This document shows positions 24,752-35,869 of a stretch of 64,000 nt of DNA, piece after piece. Every line of letters begins with the position of its first letter. The stretch's first letter is position 1. The translations under genes and the position numbers were made by a program. The notes below the pieces were generated by a model. That model did not search any database, had not been told where the DNA came from, and saw nothing but the letters and a program-made list of their open reading frames with translations. Origin of the DNA: Cyclina sinensis (taxonomy: Eukaryota > Mollusca > Bivalvia > Venerida > Veneridae); NCBI GenBank assembly GCA_012932295.1, contig JAAONU010000019.1, positions 27,966,913 through 28,030,912 on the forward strand. The letters are read 5' to 3'.

Positions 24752-25654
24752 GAGTGTATATGTCGTGTTAGACAGAAAGGTGACCCAGAATTTGCAGCAA
24801 TACTTTCTTGTGTAAGGACAGGTGACTTCACTGATGAAGATATTGTGAATTTGCAAGAGCTACAGAATACTCCAACTGATTCATTTCCACATGACACAGT
24901 CAATATGTTTTTAACTAATGATCAAGCAGGAACATACAATAATCAAATGATAGAAGATTTAATTACCTGGAAAAGTAACTATACATTCAATAGATTCAAA
25001 GAGAGATAAGCATACAAACACTGTTTCAGTAGAAATAACTACCAGTCAGATATACTCAACAGGGGGATTACTGTCTACTCTAACTATAGTTGTTGGAGCT
25101 ACTGTCATGATCACAAAGAATATTGATCTTCCTGACCGTCTAGTAAATGGTGTTGTTGGAAAAGTTGAATTCATAAGCATTAATGAACAAAAGCCATGAA
25201 AAGGAACAGATTTTTAAAGTTTTCTGATCCAAGCATTGGAAGAGAAAGTAAAAAGAGAAGCCAACAACATTTAAGAGATTGTGTACCAATGCATGCCATC
25301 ACTGTTACATTCTTACTCACATCTGAATGTCCAGTTCCTGTCGAGAGAACAATGTCCCCTTTAGTTTTAGCATTTAGCTTAACTGCTCACAAGTCTCAGG
25401 GAAGTACCTTCACACACTGTATTGCTAACCTCGAACTACCTCCAAACATGAAGTCTGTCATGCAGGGTCATGCTTATACAATGCTCAGCAGAGCAACGTC
25501 ACGTGATGATTTGAAGTTAGTCAATTTTACTGCAGACAAAATCAAAGTAAACAAGTCGGTTCTAGTAGAAATATACAGGCTGCATATGAGCACTGTACTT
25601 TCAGTTGGGAACTTCCATTCGAAAACTTGGACACTAATGCAAGTGTGCACATAG
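24752..25654 (+). pseudogene. Helentron Pif1-type helicase, C-terminal part, broken
   Basis: Fragments in order: GDPEFAAILSCVRTGDFTDED and FLTNDQAGTYNNQMI (frame to 25009), then after a frameshift GATVMITKNIDLPDRLVNG (about 25097-25153), then after a TGA and another shift the LVLAFSLTAHKSQGSTF motif and MLSRATSRDDLKL. These are the late superfamily-1 motifs of Pif1/Helitron helicases. The Rep nuclease domain and the N-terminal helicase motifs are missing, cut at the leader boundary. At least two lesions make it inactive. The helicase would unwind DNA during rolling-circle transposition. Confidence 0.85.
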
Positions 25655-26220
25655 TTTTTCTCAACATTCGTTCCCTTAAAGCCCACCTCTCAGACTTGGC
25701 TGCCCAAAGACATATTTCCAGATTGAATGCTCTTTGCTTAACAGAAATTCACACTACAGAAGAATGTTCTTTAGGAGGATTCTGCGGAAACTTTAAGCCG
25801 ACACAGCATTGCCTAGCAATGTTCACTTAAATAGAGTCAACTGATTTTGAAAATAACAGTTCCCTCCAGTTTTTGTCTAGAATAGTTTCAGACCAAGGTA
25901 GAAACTTTCTCATAGCTGTTACTTACAGACCACCTCAGTCAAACAAAAATGTGTTTTTAATTTACTCTCCTCTCATCTGCCGTCAATGCTATACCTAAGT
26001 CACATAATATTATACTTGGTGGAGACTTTAACTTGATGCCTGATGATCCAGTTGTGATTAAGTTTTGTCATGATAATCAACATCGACAATATGTAGAAAA
26101 GCCAACTCATCAGTTCGGAAGAACATTGGACCTGATTTTCGCATCTGATAACATACAGTGCACTAGTAGAGTGATTTTAGTTTCTTACACGGACAATTTC
26201 CTGACTATTTTATCAGTTTT
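25625..26220 (+). pseudogene. Helentron C-terminal endonuclease domain, broken
   Basis: Directly after the helicase, a frame reads VHIVFLNIRSLKAHLSDL and LNALCLTEIHT (the LNIRS Asn and the catalytic Glu motif), and further on LGGDFNLMPDDP and RTLDLIFASDN. These are AP-like endonuclease motifs of CR1-like type. The final SDH is degenerate (YTDN). Frames shift between the blocks. An endonuclease fused behind a Pif1 helicase distinguishes Helentrons from canonical Helitrons, so this supports the Helentron call strongly. Confidence 0.8.
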
Positions 26221-26489
26221 CTAAATGGTTTGTATTGATTTGTATTTGTCACTTTTTGTGGTTTTGAAATAGTGATAACAACTACACAAATGTATTTCTG
26301 TTGACACATACACAGGAGTTATTTCGTTCTCTTTCTTTAATGAATTTATTGTTGCATGTGCAGATATAGCATTGATCAAGATTTTGCACTGTAAGTCCAT
26401 ATCCAACCTCAATCTTTTGAAAAACCACAATTTTGTGCTCATGTAAAACTTCCTTTAGGCGGGGGACGTTGGTAACTCTGTTACAAATT

Positions 26490-26790
26490 CTTGTTTGCTT
26501 AATTTTGGGTAACAACTCTGACGATCTCAAATAATTTTTTGTCAGAATACCCCGGTGCGTTAGTTCACTTCTTAGAAAATTACATGGCTCTAGCAGTAAT
26601 ACCTTTGGAGTTAGACGCGACCTAAGTCTAAAAATGTCTTTTTTGTTTATCAGGGAGCAGAAGTCTGTCGATCTCCAATAAATTTCCGTCAAAATGTAAG
26701 TTCACTTGCTGACAACTATTCTTAGAAAGTTTCATGGATTTAGCAGTTAAACGTTTGGAGTTGAAAGCAAGACAAACCGGTCTACGTACG
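26490..26790. repeat. Tandem array, right part after the insertion
   Basis: Two more, more diverged units of the same repeat, landmarks at about 26525 and 26673, with CTATTCTTAGAAAGTTTCATGG and GTTTGGAGTT blocks. The array therefore continues on the far side of the 23492-26467 element, which indicates an insertion into a pre-existing array. Confidence 0.75.
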
Positions 26791-27059
26791 AATAGACGAA
26801 CAAGGGCAATTCTATATGCGCCACCCCACAAAGTGGTGGGGAGGGGGGCGGGGTGGGATGGGCATAAAAACTTTGTTGAAAATCAGCGGCCTTTAATTAA
26901 GGATAGCAAATAGAATACAAGGTATTCTAAAACGCGTTTCATATTGAATTGTGCTTTGCACTTAGAGGTAAAAAGGTGTCATTTTTGTGACTGGTCAAGA
27001 TCAGTGAAAACAAAAGCTTAAATGCTAGATTTTTATGTACGCCTAAGTTGGTCACATTA

Positions 27060-27990
27060 AAATAGCACCCTCCGTCTGTCTGTCCTTTTTATGTCCAGGC
27101 TGTAGCTATGTCATGCATAAAAGGATTCTCATATAATATGGCACAAGTGTTCAGCACATCAAGACGACATGTCGTGTGCAACACTCGTATAAAGGTCTCA
27201 GTGTTTAAAGGGGCTGTGCTCCAGATGACAAAAAAAAAAGAAAGTTTTCTTGTATTATAAATTTCTTGTAATATTTATGACTAATGCTTAAAAAATAACT
27301 TACTGACAAAAAATAAGTCAAATAATTACATTATAAATTGATTTTTTTCCCTTTCAAAGTGCTATACCGTAACGCGACGTTATAACTATATCGTATAAGA
27401 TTTAAAGTAAATATCTGTAATATCACATGCGGCTATGGTGGTGACAGTAAAAGCATTAGCTATTTTGTTAACATGAGGGTCCAGAGTTCAAATCAGGCTG
27501 GAGCGAAAATATTTTTTTTATTCTTTTTTGACTTTTATAATCAGTTTTGATGTAAAATATTATGTTGTTATAATCTCACGGCATCTAGATATATAATTTA
27601 TGAAATTTTTTTTATGTCAAATCTGGAGTACAGCCTCTTTAAGGTAAGCAAATCTGTATAAACATGTATGCACACATTCGTGTCCGGACTGTAAATATCT
27701 TATGCATTGACTTATTTTGAAATAACATGGCAAAAGTGTTCAAAACATCACGACGACGTGTCGTTTGCAACACCCACGTCTTTACCTCAAATGTCAAATT
27801 CGCAGAATTTAAAGGTAACCAAATTCTGTATATATCGACACATTGGTGTTTGGACTGTAAATCACTTTAACATTGAAAGATTTTAAAATAACTTGGCACA
27901 TGTGTTCAACACATCAAGACGGCGTGTGGCATGCAAAACTGACGTCCCTACCTCAAATGTCATGGTCACACTTTGATAATGAATCTTTGT
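27060..27990. repeat. Three diverged ~200-bp units split by a MITE
   Basis: Units begin near 27060, 27670 and 27838 and share the blocks GTCCGGACTGTAAAT, (A)TGGCACAAGTGTTCA, ACATCAAGACGACATGTCGT and CCTACCTCAAATGTCA. The first unit is separated from the second by the TTAA-flanked element at 27209-27638. No coding potential. Confidence 0.65.
27209..27638. mobile_element. 430-bp MITE with TTAA target duplication
   Basis: Inverted ends AGGGGCTGTGCTCCAGAT and (complement) AGAGGCTGTACTCCAGAT, 16 of 18 matched, flanked on both sides by TTAA (27205-27208 and 27639-27642). TTAA duplication is used by piggyBac and Kolobok transposons. The interior at about 27429-27504 looks like a degenerate tRNA, with a B-box-like AGAGTTCAAATCA. 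No transposase. Confidence 0.8.
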
Positions 27991-28242
27991 TCTAAGCGGA
28001 ACTTGAAAAAGAATAGTTTTAAACGTGGTTACTGATGAATTTGGTCACGTCTCCGTAACAGACGCCAAGATACAATTCAGCACTTTGTTACCTTTCATTT
28101 CATGGACTGAACAAACATGGTCCATGCAAGTGGATAATCCTCGACCAGAAAGTTCTAAGACATAAAAATGTATCAATGACAAGAAACGCGATATATTGTT
28201 TGATAGATCTAGATTCGTCCACAGTATTGTCAATTGCGTCAT

Positions 28243-28588
28243 TTACTTGTTGGCTTGATTTTGCACGTTCCGAGACAAAAACTCAAAAACTTCAAATAAC
28301 ATTATACAATTTCAATGTATGTTAAATAAATATATCACACTGGATACACAAATATACTTCTTTCACTTCTTCGCAATTGTATTTTCCGAAATAAGAAAAG
28401 ATAAAGTGGGACTCATTTTCAAAAAAAAAAAAGAAAAAAAAAGAAGAGGAATTACAGAACCAAAACTAAAAAAAAATCATACAGGCATGTAAAGGTCATC
28501 ATCATGTTTTTTTTCTCCTGGAGCCCACAGACAAGATTCGAGTCTTTCCTCGACAGAACCGCATTATTTTCTGCTTTGTCTTTAGTCT
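28243..28588. other. 3' flank of the unrecognised minus gene
   Basis: AT-rich with A-rich tracts at 28420-28445 and 28468-28475. It should contain the 3' UTR of the gene ending at 28589, but I found no clear minus-strand AATAAA. Confidence 0.35.
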
Positions 28589-30144
28589 TTACACTTTCCC
28601 TGATCTTAAAGCTTTACTTATGTCAAATACAAATCCTAGAAGGGATGACGGTGAGTTGGAAGACTTTGTGGTAGTTCTTGGTCGTGTCGGACTTCTACCA
28701 GACACGGGAACGCCACGTGACTGTCCAGCAACAGGCATTATTTGTCCATTCATTGTCCGAATACCATTGCCTGCCTTTGTTTCTGGTGGTGCCTCTGGAA
28801 ACTGACTTTTGTCTACGATATTTACGTTTCCTGTCGAAAAAAATTCACTAAGATCCACTGGCTGAAGAACTGCCGCTTGGCTTTCCCCAAATGAAGGATC
28901 GATCCAGAGACTGCCGTTGTCTTGAGTTTCTATACCTGCCATTCCAAGTGCGTTGCCTGCACCAGTGTCCATGGAGCCTACTGGAATACCTGTCATAGGA
29001 GTCATCCGAGTTTTAGGGTCAACCTGACCGGTTGGTTCACCCGTGTTGTTTTCACCTGAAACATTCATGGAATTGGAACCAATATCAACAGGTGCTGGAG
29101 GTCCATTTCCACTGCTCCCTTGAAACAACGAAGCTCCAGTATTTGAGATTCCTGAAGGGAACGAAATGGTCGGTGTATTCTGAGGTTCTACTGGAAAACC
29201 CCTATCTAATGGATTTTGAACACCGTCTGCGTTCTTTCCATTTATCACTTGTTCACGTTCCTTCTTAGGTGTTACAGCAGGAAAGTCCATTGCGGAATTA
29301 ATGGCTCCTGCCTCGGTATTGCTTCCAGTATCTATTTGTCCTAAAAACAATCCTGAACTAAAATTAGCTATCCCAAAAGTAGTGTTTGTTGCAATGTTCT
29401 CAGTGCTAAGCAGAATACCGCTGGCTGGATCAACTTGTTTTGTAAATTCATTCAATCGAATGTCCGCAGGTCCCAAAGGAACACCCGATATGGGATCTAT
29501 CACCCTAACTGGAGTGGCGGTCCCACCCTCTAAAGGTCCTAGCAGAACCCCTGTCCTTGGGTCAAATGGTCCAAGTGGAAAGTTTATTCCAGACTCAATA
29601 GACCTATTTGGAACTTCCGACACCGTTGCCGCAGGATCTATTATAAATAAACCATCAGAATTTAAAGTTGTAGGAAAAGTACTGATACTGTTACCATTTC
29701 CGTCTACACCTATTTGCGACCACAGGTTTGTTACATCTGCAAGATCTATTACTGGCATGTCATTTACCGCAAACCCAGGCACAACCGGACGAACAATTTC
29801 AGTATGTTCAACAACTGGTACTTCGTCTCGGAGGTTTTTGGTTTCGGAGCCAAATTCTGGTCCTGTTGTGATTTCCACACTGTTGTCTTTCGAATTATTT
29901 ATATTTACCACATTACCGAAACCAGTTGCTTCGTTTCCAATGAAATTTTTATTTGTTTTTACAGATTCATCTGTTTTGGTTGCTTTATCTAATAGTTCTT
30001 GTTTTAAACGTTGTTCATTAGCTCGGATCATTGCTTCCTTCAATTTTCTTGCATCAAGTCTGGCTTGCCTTGCTCTCATTCTGTTAAGAATTCTTTGGCG
30101 ACGCTTTTTCCATCTATTTGTTGCTTTAATCGTGTTTCCGAGAC
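28589..30144 (-). CDS. Terminal exon of the unrecognised gene
   Basis: A 1556-nt exon after a CCATTCAG acceptor, completing a Gly codon split with the donor at 31962, then 517 codons and a stop. The first ~60 residues are strongly basic and helical (WKKRRQRILNRMRARQARL). Later there are repeated DPRTGVLLGP, DPISGVPLGP, DPASGILLS and DPKTRMTPMTG motifs, the last two weaker. The open frame continues upstream into the intron to 30268, but the splice site explains the real start of the exon. A 295-codon antisense frame exists and I treat it as a shadow. Confidence 0.75.
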
Positions 30145-33100
30145 CTGAATGGAATTTGTCAATTAATAATGAGCTGAATAAGCAATGACTTTTATTATGA
30201 AAAGGTTTAAATTTGCCATTTGACTTCGTAAGGGCACAGCATAGTTGCCACTTCCGTTTTAAATACAATGGGCGACATTAGTAGATTATCGACCCTGAAT
30301 ATTCTCTGATATTACATTGGTCCTTCTATTTGGATTCCTCTGCTTTTAACGCTATTTTCTCTTTTGGTATGGTGATAATTAAGCCTAATTATTTGCAACT
30401 GTGGTAGTCAGAAAACACATAAAGTTTAGCAACATGTTTTGTTAACATCATTATCTTTGTTTTTTGATAATCCTAACTTTTTATTTAATATATTAGTGAC
30501 AATTTTCACAACTAAACGTCAAGACCATCACAATTAGAAACAAGGATAAAGTTAGAGGATTCCAACTGAAAGGACCAATGTGCTATTTGGTCTACCTTTG
30601 ATGTTATCTGAGTAAGGGAGATAATTTGTTATCAGGAATGACCTTCATTAAAATTGCAGTATATATGCAAACGATTTACTATAAGTGTATTATTTTTACA
30701 ACAAAATCCGAGCTTTCTTATAGTCATAATTATGTCTATTTTAAAAGGATAATCAATATGTACAAATTGTAAAATAAAATAGCGTGACAGTACAAGCATC
30801 TGTGTGGCATAAATAGGTGCAGGTGGCGCTTCTGTAAAGTGCTTATATCTTGAATATAAATGTTACAAACATACAAGTCCATAAAGAAAAGCAATTGCAC
30901 AGGAATTGACATTTTTAATTGTCACTTCGTCAAGATAAATTTACCCATTAATGTTAACAAAAAAAAAAAAAACAACAACAATAGAAACCACATGGGAGAG
31001 ACTGGGAATATACAAGTGCACCGACTTTGGGTGCCAGCGCTCGGCTGTCTTTGCTGTAGTCGATATTTGACAACAAAAACAATTGCGGTCATCTACTTAA
31101 TAAGCGGAACTATGCTAAGAAGTTTAAAAAATGTGGTTCAAATGATACTCAAGTTATTAAGCGGAAAAGGATTTTAAATTCAAGGTCACTAGCTGTGACC
31201 TTGACCTTAGACCTACTGACCCTAAAATAATAGGGGTATTCAATATCTATTCTACTCAATAAGAGTAATTATCCCATGAAGTTGGAACGGTCTGAGTATT
31301 CAATGTCACTGTGACCTTGCGCTTTAATTAACTGGTCCCCAAAAAACAATTTGGTTATTCTACTTAATAAGGGCAATCATTCTAGTATCAAGTTCGAAGG
31401 CTGTGTGTCAAATTGTACCTAAGTTATTGAGCAGAAACGAAGTGTGAGAGACAGACAGAGATACGGAGAAGGTAAAAACAATATGACTTTCCCACATATG
31501 GGGAGACATAAGTACGTTCAGTAATAACAAAGATGTTAAAATTATAATGAATTTTAAGAAAATTTCTACGCTGAAAATGGGATATAGTGCTGAAAATAGG
31601 GAAGATAGAGTTATGTAACTTGTGGTATTTATGTGGGGCGTCATTATGAAGAGAAAGTGCAAGTCAGAAGAGAATGTGTGAAGTAATAGGAAAGATATTT
31701 GAAAATGACAAACTTTTCGCACGCAGACGCAGATAACGAAGGAGCTATGAAAATACCTCGACGTTTACTTCCAAAACTCCAAGAATCATTTAAATTGAAA
31801 ACTTTGAGCGTGAAAATAAAGTGTTTTTTTTTCATGGTGAGTATTCGTGAGATATCAAAAGGGCAGTCCTTGTGTTTCAAGAACATGAAAGTGCAGACCA
31901 TATAAATTTAATTATGTAAAGCCTTTTCCTGTATTTAGAAACATATATATTTTTATACCACCTTTAAAATCAATTGTAACCTGTTCCAGTGTTTCAGCTT
32001 TTGGAAATTGTCGTTGTTTCTTGGACTTCAGCAGTTTCCCTTTTTTACCTTTTCGCTTTCTATTCCGCACTTTATTTTTCCATCTTTTCCTTTGATGTTT
32101 AGACCTCCTACGATTGGTCATTTTTCGTGTAGATTTCTTTCCCATTTGTCTTTGTAACTGGTTTTCTAAAACATCACATTGACAACCCAGAGACTAAAAC
32201 TTACACTCAATGAACAGGAAAAGCTTTCATTCGTCCCTACCTCACCCGCCATATGCACTTTACCCGGTAGAAATTTTTGATTCATAGTAATCAGCTGCCT
32301 ATCAAAAGGGTTTTTCTTGTTTTAACATTCCTCTGTTTTAAAACAAATATACCCAAAGGTCAATAATTCAATATTTCCAACAAAATCAAACTTGTTGTTT
32401 TATATCCAAATTTTAATGATTCATTGAAGGGTAGTGACTAAAAATAAGGCGCGATTTATGAAAGATTTTACGATTTTAGAGAAATCAATGGACAAGCAAC
32501 ACATACAACGTCAGCTCAAACTGTTAGTTAAAATATACTGTGTTAGTGATTAATGCTAATTTGCTTTTTACCTTTGACCAAATATTATTACATATTACAC
32601 AGTCAAGCCTATGTTTAAAGACCACTGGCTGAAAATATCTGAAACAACCTTACCCGACAAATTGCCCTTCATGGAAAAGCATGTTTGAATAACTAAGAAA
32701 ATTTATGTTCAAAAATCTCTGTTCACTAATTTCTCAGGAACCTCGGTAAAAGTGGCATTTAACACGGGTTTGACTGTAGTGTGCACAATTAACATGTTTA
32801 CGTTACTATACGTGTATTGAATTGAAGTAATTATGAGCAAAAGTCTACGATATTGTATATAGTACCTGTGGCTGGGGGGATGGATGTACTTATGGTGGAA
32901 CTCTCTAAATTCTGTCTAGTAGGGTCCAAAATTACGATTGAGGCACTTCCTGTTCCAGTCTCCTGACGAAGCACCTCTGTTAGAAAACAAACAATATAAA
33001 TAAAGATGATGATGATGTTGGTGACAGCGACCGCAACGATGATATTAATTATAGTTCCGAGACATCCATGACGATTTTGTTGTTGCTTTTAAAGACGACA

Positions 33101-35869
33101 ATGATCATGGTGATGAAAATAGTGATGTTGATGATTATGTTGAAGATGGAGATGTTGATGATGACAACAATTAAAGGATTATATTGTTGATGATATTTTG
33201 ACTCATAAATATTCTTGTGCTAATGTTTAGTAACGTATCATACAGTCATTTTGCAGAACGCCACTTAGCAGTTTAATACACATATTAACTGAAAAAAATA
33301 TTTCATTCTATGACTTTCAGCTTTGAGATTTTTTTACGTAAGACATTATGTAACTAATTTTTATGTCGAGATGAGTTTTACACAATAGAACAAAACTACC
33401 GTTTTGTCTTGCCCTGGCGTTTATTTGACCGCCATGGAATACTGCAACTGGATCACTGCTTAGGTCTGCTCCAGCACTGTCATTCTTGTTGCCTCGAAGC
33501 ACAATAAGTCGTGGCTCTGTCAACAATCCCTGGCTCCCCGCTAACAGGTCCGATCCGCCTCTTGCATTTCTGCCAAATGCTGCAAAGAAAAATTTGTATC
33601 TATCTCAAAATACTTTTTGCCACGAACCTGTTTATGAAATGTTTTGGGCATACCGTCGAAATGATCTCGAGCATTGGAATACAGACAATCTTAAAGGATG
33701 TGCATCACAGTGCTTGTCTTGTCAGAGCTTTTAGAAATCAATCTCAATGTTTCTTCGTCATTGAGATATTCCTCACAGAAAGATAACAATATTTAAACAT
33801 ATCTAAACTATATTTAAAATTATGTATGATAAATAAACAAATAAATAGATAAATGAATAAATAACGCACATATTTTCTGCTCTATGACCCTTCGTGTCGA
33901 GGAGTCGACTGTTAGTACATGGGATACTTACTTTGCACTATCCTGCACAATATAAAACAGTTAAATTCTACCGAGGGTTTGGTCATATACGAAACTGGTA
34001 ACGACAACAAATGTATTAACGACAGTAGACCTTTTTTCTCTGTTAAATATGGGTTACTGGCATAACGTCTCATCCGAAATACCATCCCTGGTTTAAAATG
34101 TGTGTGCCTTACAGCTAGACCAACATTCCCCCTCCATAAAATAAATATATAAAATTACTCATTGTACTTACTTCGAAGATATCAAAAAATGATATCTAGA
34201 TTAATAGGCTTTCTACACTACAAAAACCGAAACAGTTTAAAAATTTCGAAACATGTGAACAGTACCTATGAGAAACAAATAACATTCCTCTCAAGTTTCT
34301 GACTCAATAGCTTTCTTATCTTAGATTGGACAAAAACATTCATCTTTAATTATCACACAAATGTGTAAAATATAATTACTTGAATGTAATTAGTCTTTAC
34401 CTAACACTATTTATTACAGTTTGACAATAAAGTCAGAAAAAATGTACAATTTAGGATAAAACAGTAGACTGAACGCAGGTCGTTACACGCGGATGTGGTG
34501 CAGTGGTAACGCGCTGGACTGGTAAAGCAGGGGTCCCGATTTCGATTCCCCGCTCCTCCACTAATATTACTAATAGTCTTTCGGATGAGACTTTAAACCG
34601 AGGACCCATGTATCAGTGCTATACACTGAGCATGAAAAAGAACCAGGAGTGTCTCTGGAATGGGATGCTTTCTGTATCTTGCACTACCCCCACAACATAA
34701 AATAACTAGTCTCTTCAGTGGGCGTCGGTCATATGGGCTACCGGTACCGACGTTAAATAAGCTTAAATAGATAGATAGGTCGTTACACCTGAACGTCTAA
34801 AATGGTAAAATGTAACAGTCAAGGTATGTTTTTCTCAAAATATGCCTATATTTCCATTACTGCAAAAATATCAAACCTGCGTCTTACCTTTTTGGGCTTC
34901 CACATAAAAAGTAAGAAAACATATCCCTACAATAAAAACATTTACATTTTTATACACGTTGTCCATCATTTAAAACTATCTCCAATGTCCTTTATCACGT
35001 ATGAAAGTATCGAAAAAAACAACAACAAACAAACAAGCTAGCTAGATGTTAATTCCATGGCGTTTAATTTTATGGATCATAAAATACTAAAACACAGCAA
35101 TGAACAAGAAACAATAAAAATAAAACAATAAGGAAATTAATTGATTGCATTTACTTGTATGAGTATTATTTAGGAGCGTCATTAACAAGGTTTACGTAAA
35201 TCTTTCAAACCAAATCAATCTTTTTAGAAGTTAACGTATTTGAAACGTGAACATTGCTCATCATTTGTACTGAACCTTTGTCTAGTCAATTGGAATTAAT
35301 GCACGTGCATTGTTAGTTTTGTTTCCTTGTTAAACATGGTGGGACTGTCAGTTTTAGAATTGAAAAAAAAACTTGTCTGATATATGTTGCATCTGGTTCC
35401 TTAACAGTTATAATGTCAAAGGTAGATGTTTCAACGACATTTCACAGACACAGTTTCCATGGCATTTCAGAAGCATTAAATGAAATATATCAAAGCGCTG
35501 CAAGCACTGGAGTATTCACTGCTACTCGAAAGCAATTCCCGAGGCAGTGCCTAACCGTCTTATATCGTATTGACAGCTGTGCAGCCATCTGTAACCAGAA
35601 TAGTTAAAACATTATTGATAAGAAAGAGCATCATTTAAACGTGTCTACCTATCAGTATTTTGATTTAAGTCCCCTCTGTTGATAACCTATAGTCTTATCA
35701 ATGGAAGTTCAGTAATTACCTAACTAAAATATTACGAATTGGACTATTTTCGCGGTCAACATCAGTGCTATTAGATTTTCTGCGACTCTTGGAACTACTT
35801 TGGCGAATCAGATTACTGGAACAGAGCGATGTCAAGTCGGCAACTTGTGTTGTTAGAGCTTCGATAAAA
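28589..35869 (-). CDS. Unrecognised multi-exon gene (seven 3' exons, 5' end missing)
   Basis: Minus-strand exons, 5' to 3': 35869-35720, 33942-33932 (11 nt), 33579-33400, 32976-32866, 32165-31962, 30144-28589. All six have AG acceptors, five have GT donors, and phases agree throughout (2, 2, 1, 1, 1, 1). One or more earlier exons must exist because the first listed exon enters in phase 2. The predicted product starts with a Ser/Arg-rich part, then a Gly/Asn-containing part with LIVLRGN, a Lys/Arg-rich exon (about 28 of 68 residues), a basic helical segment, and a long Gly/Pro/Asn/Thr-rich tail with recurring DPxSGxxLGP-like motifs. I do not recognise the family. It could be nuclear or extracellular; no signal peptide is visible because the N-terminus is missing. 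Confidence 0.65.
31180..31470. repeat. AGGTCA-complement repeat, two units
   Basis: Two diverged ~125-bp units with GTGACCTTGACC, TTCTACTCAATAAGAG/TTCTACTTAATAAGGG and AAGTT-GAACGGTCTG-like blocks, the complement of the AAGGTCA-type arrays. It lies in the last intron of the unrecognised gene and ends near an ACATATGGGGAGACATAAG block. Confidence 0.55.
31962..32165 (-). CDS. Lys/Arg-rich exon of the unrecognised gene
   Basis: 204 nt, phase 1 in and out. Acceptor TGTTTTAG, donor AAAG then GTGGTA. It encodes about 68 residues, 28 of them Lys or Arg, with runs such as NRRRSKHQRKRWKNK. An upstream GT (after GAACAG) would leave phase 0 and break the join to the next exon, so the later donor is preferred. 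Runs of this kind can act as nuclear localisation signals or as furin-type cleavage sites. Confidence 0.6.
33001..33180. repeat. Imperfect GAT/GATGTT tract
   Basis: Low-complexity stretch dominated by GATGATGATG and GATGTTGATGAT motifs, interrupted. Located in an intron of the minus gene. Confidence 0.6.
33932..33942 (-). CDS. Candidate 11-nt microexon
   Basis: Minus-strand GATAGTGCAAA between a TATTGTGCAG acceptor and a strong GTAAGTAT donor. It is the piece that converts the phase-2 end of exon 35869-35720 into the phase-1 entry needed by exon 33579-33400, and adds Ile-Val-Gln. Without it those two flanking exons do not join in frame. Support is only splice signals and phase. Confidence 0.5.
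34489..34776 (+). mobile_element. tRNA-derived SINE with 12-bp target duplication
   Basis: Starts GCGGATGTGGTGCAGTGGTAAC, with an A-box-like TGGTGCAGTGGTAACGC and a B-box-like TTTCGATTCCCC near 34538-34550. The body contains TCGGATGAGACTTTAAACCG, similar to a conserved central domain of some metazoan SINEs, and the 3' end is (TAGA)-like. A perfect 12-bp duplication AGGTCGTTACAC flanks it (34477-34488 and 34777-34788). The perfect duplication suggests a recent insertion. Confidence 0.92.

Larger units (their letters stand above)
23492..26467 (+). mobile_element. Composite element with 10-bp inverted ends
   Basis: Ends GTCCCCCGCC (23492-23501) and GGCGGGGGAC (26458-26467) are perfect inverted repeats. 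The element splits a tandem array. Inside are a (CCGT)n-like tract, a ~100-bp leader, an ORF1-like pseudogene, a second copy of the leader, and a Pif1-type helicase plus endonuclease pseudogene. The helicase-endonuclease order is a hallmark of Helentrons. No clean target duplication is visible, which fits either Helentron insertion or decay. Whether the whole block moved as one unit is inference. Confidence 0.65.

Noticed and set aside
29301..30188. 295-codon plus-strand open frame
   Set aside because: Exactly antisense to the terminal exon of the minus gene, whose splice sites and phases agree. The plus frame has no domain, no splice support and a composition expected from the opposite strand.
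30145..30268. Upstream 42 codons of the 28589-30268 frame as true N-terminus
   Set aside because: A good AG acceptor at 30145-30146 joins in phase to the exon ending at 31962; the extra codons look like intron read-through.
31644..31905. Overlapping open frames on both strands near 31.7 kb
   Set aside because: They lie within an intron of the minus gene; the plus frame ends near a GTGAGT, but no matching acceptor or homologous protein was found.
35413..35607. Plus frame of 64 codons and a minus start (ATGGCTGCACAG) after a TTACAG
   Set aside because: The minus candidate stops after about 33 codons without a suitable donor in the needed phase. Neither fits the exon chain.
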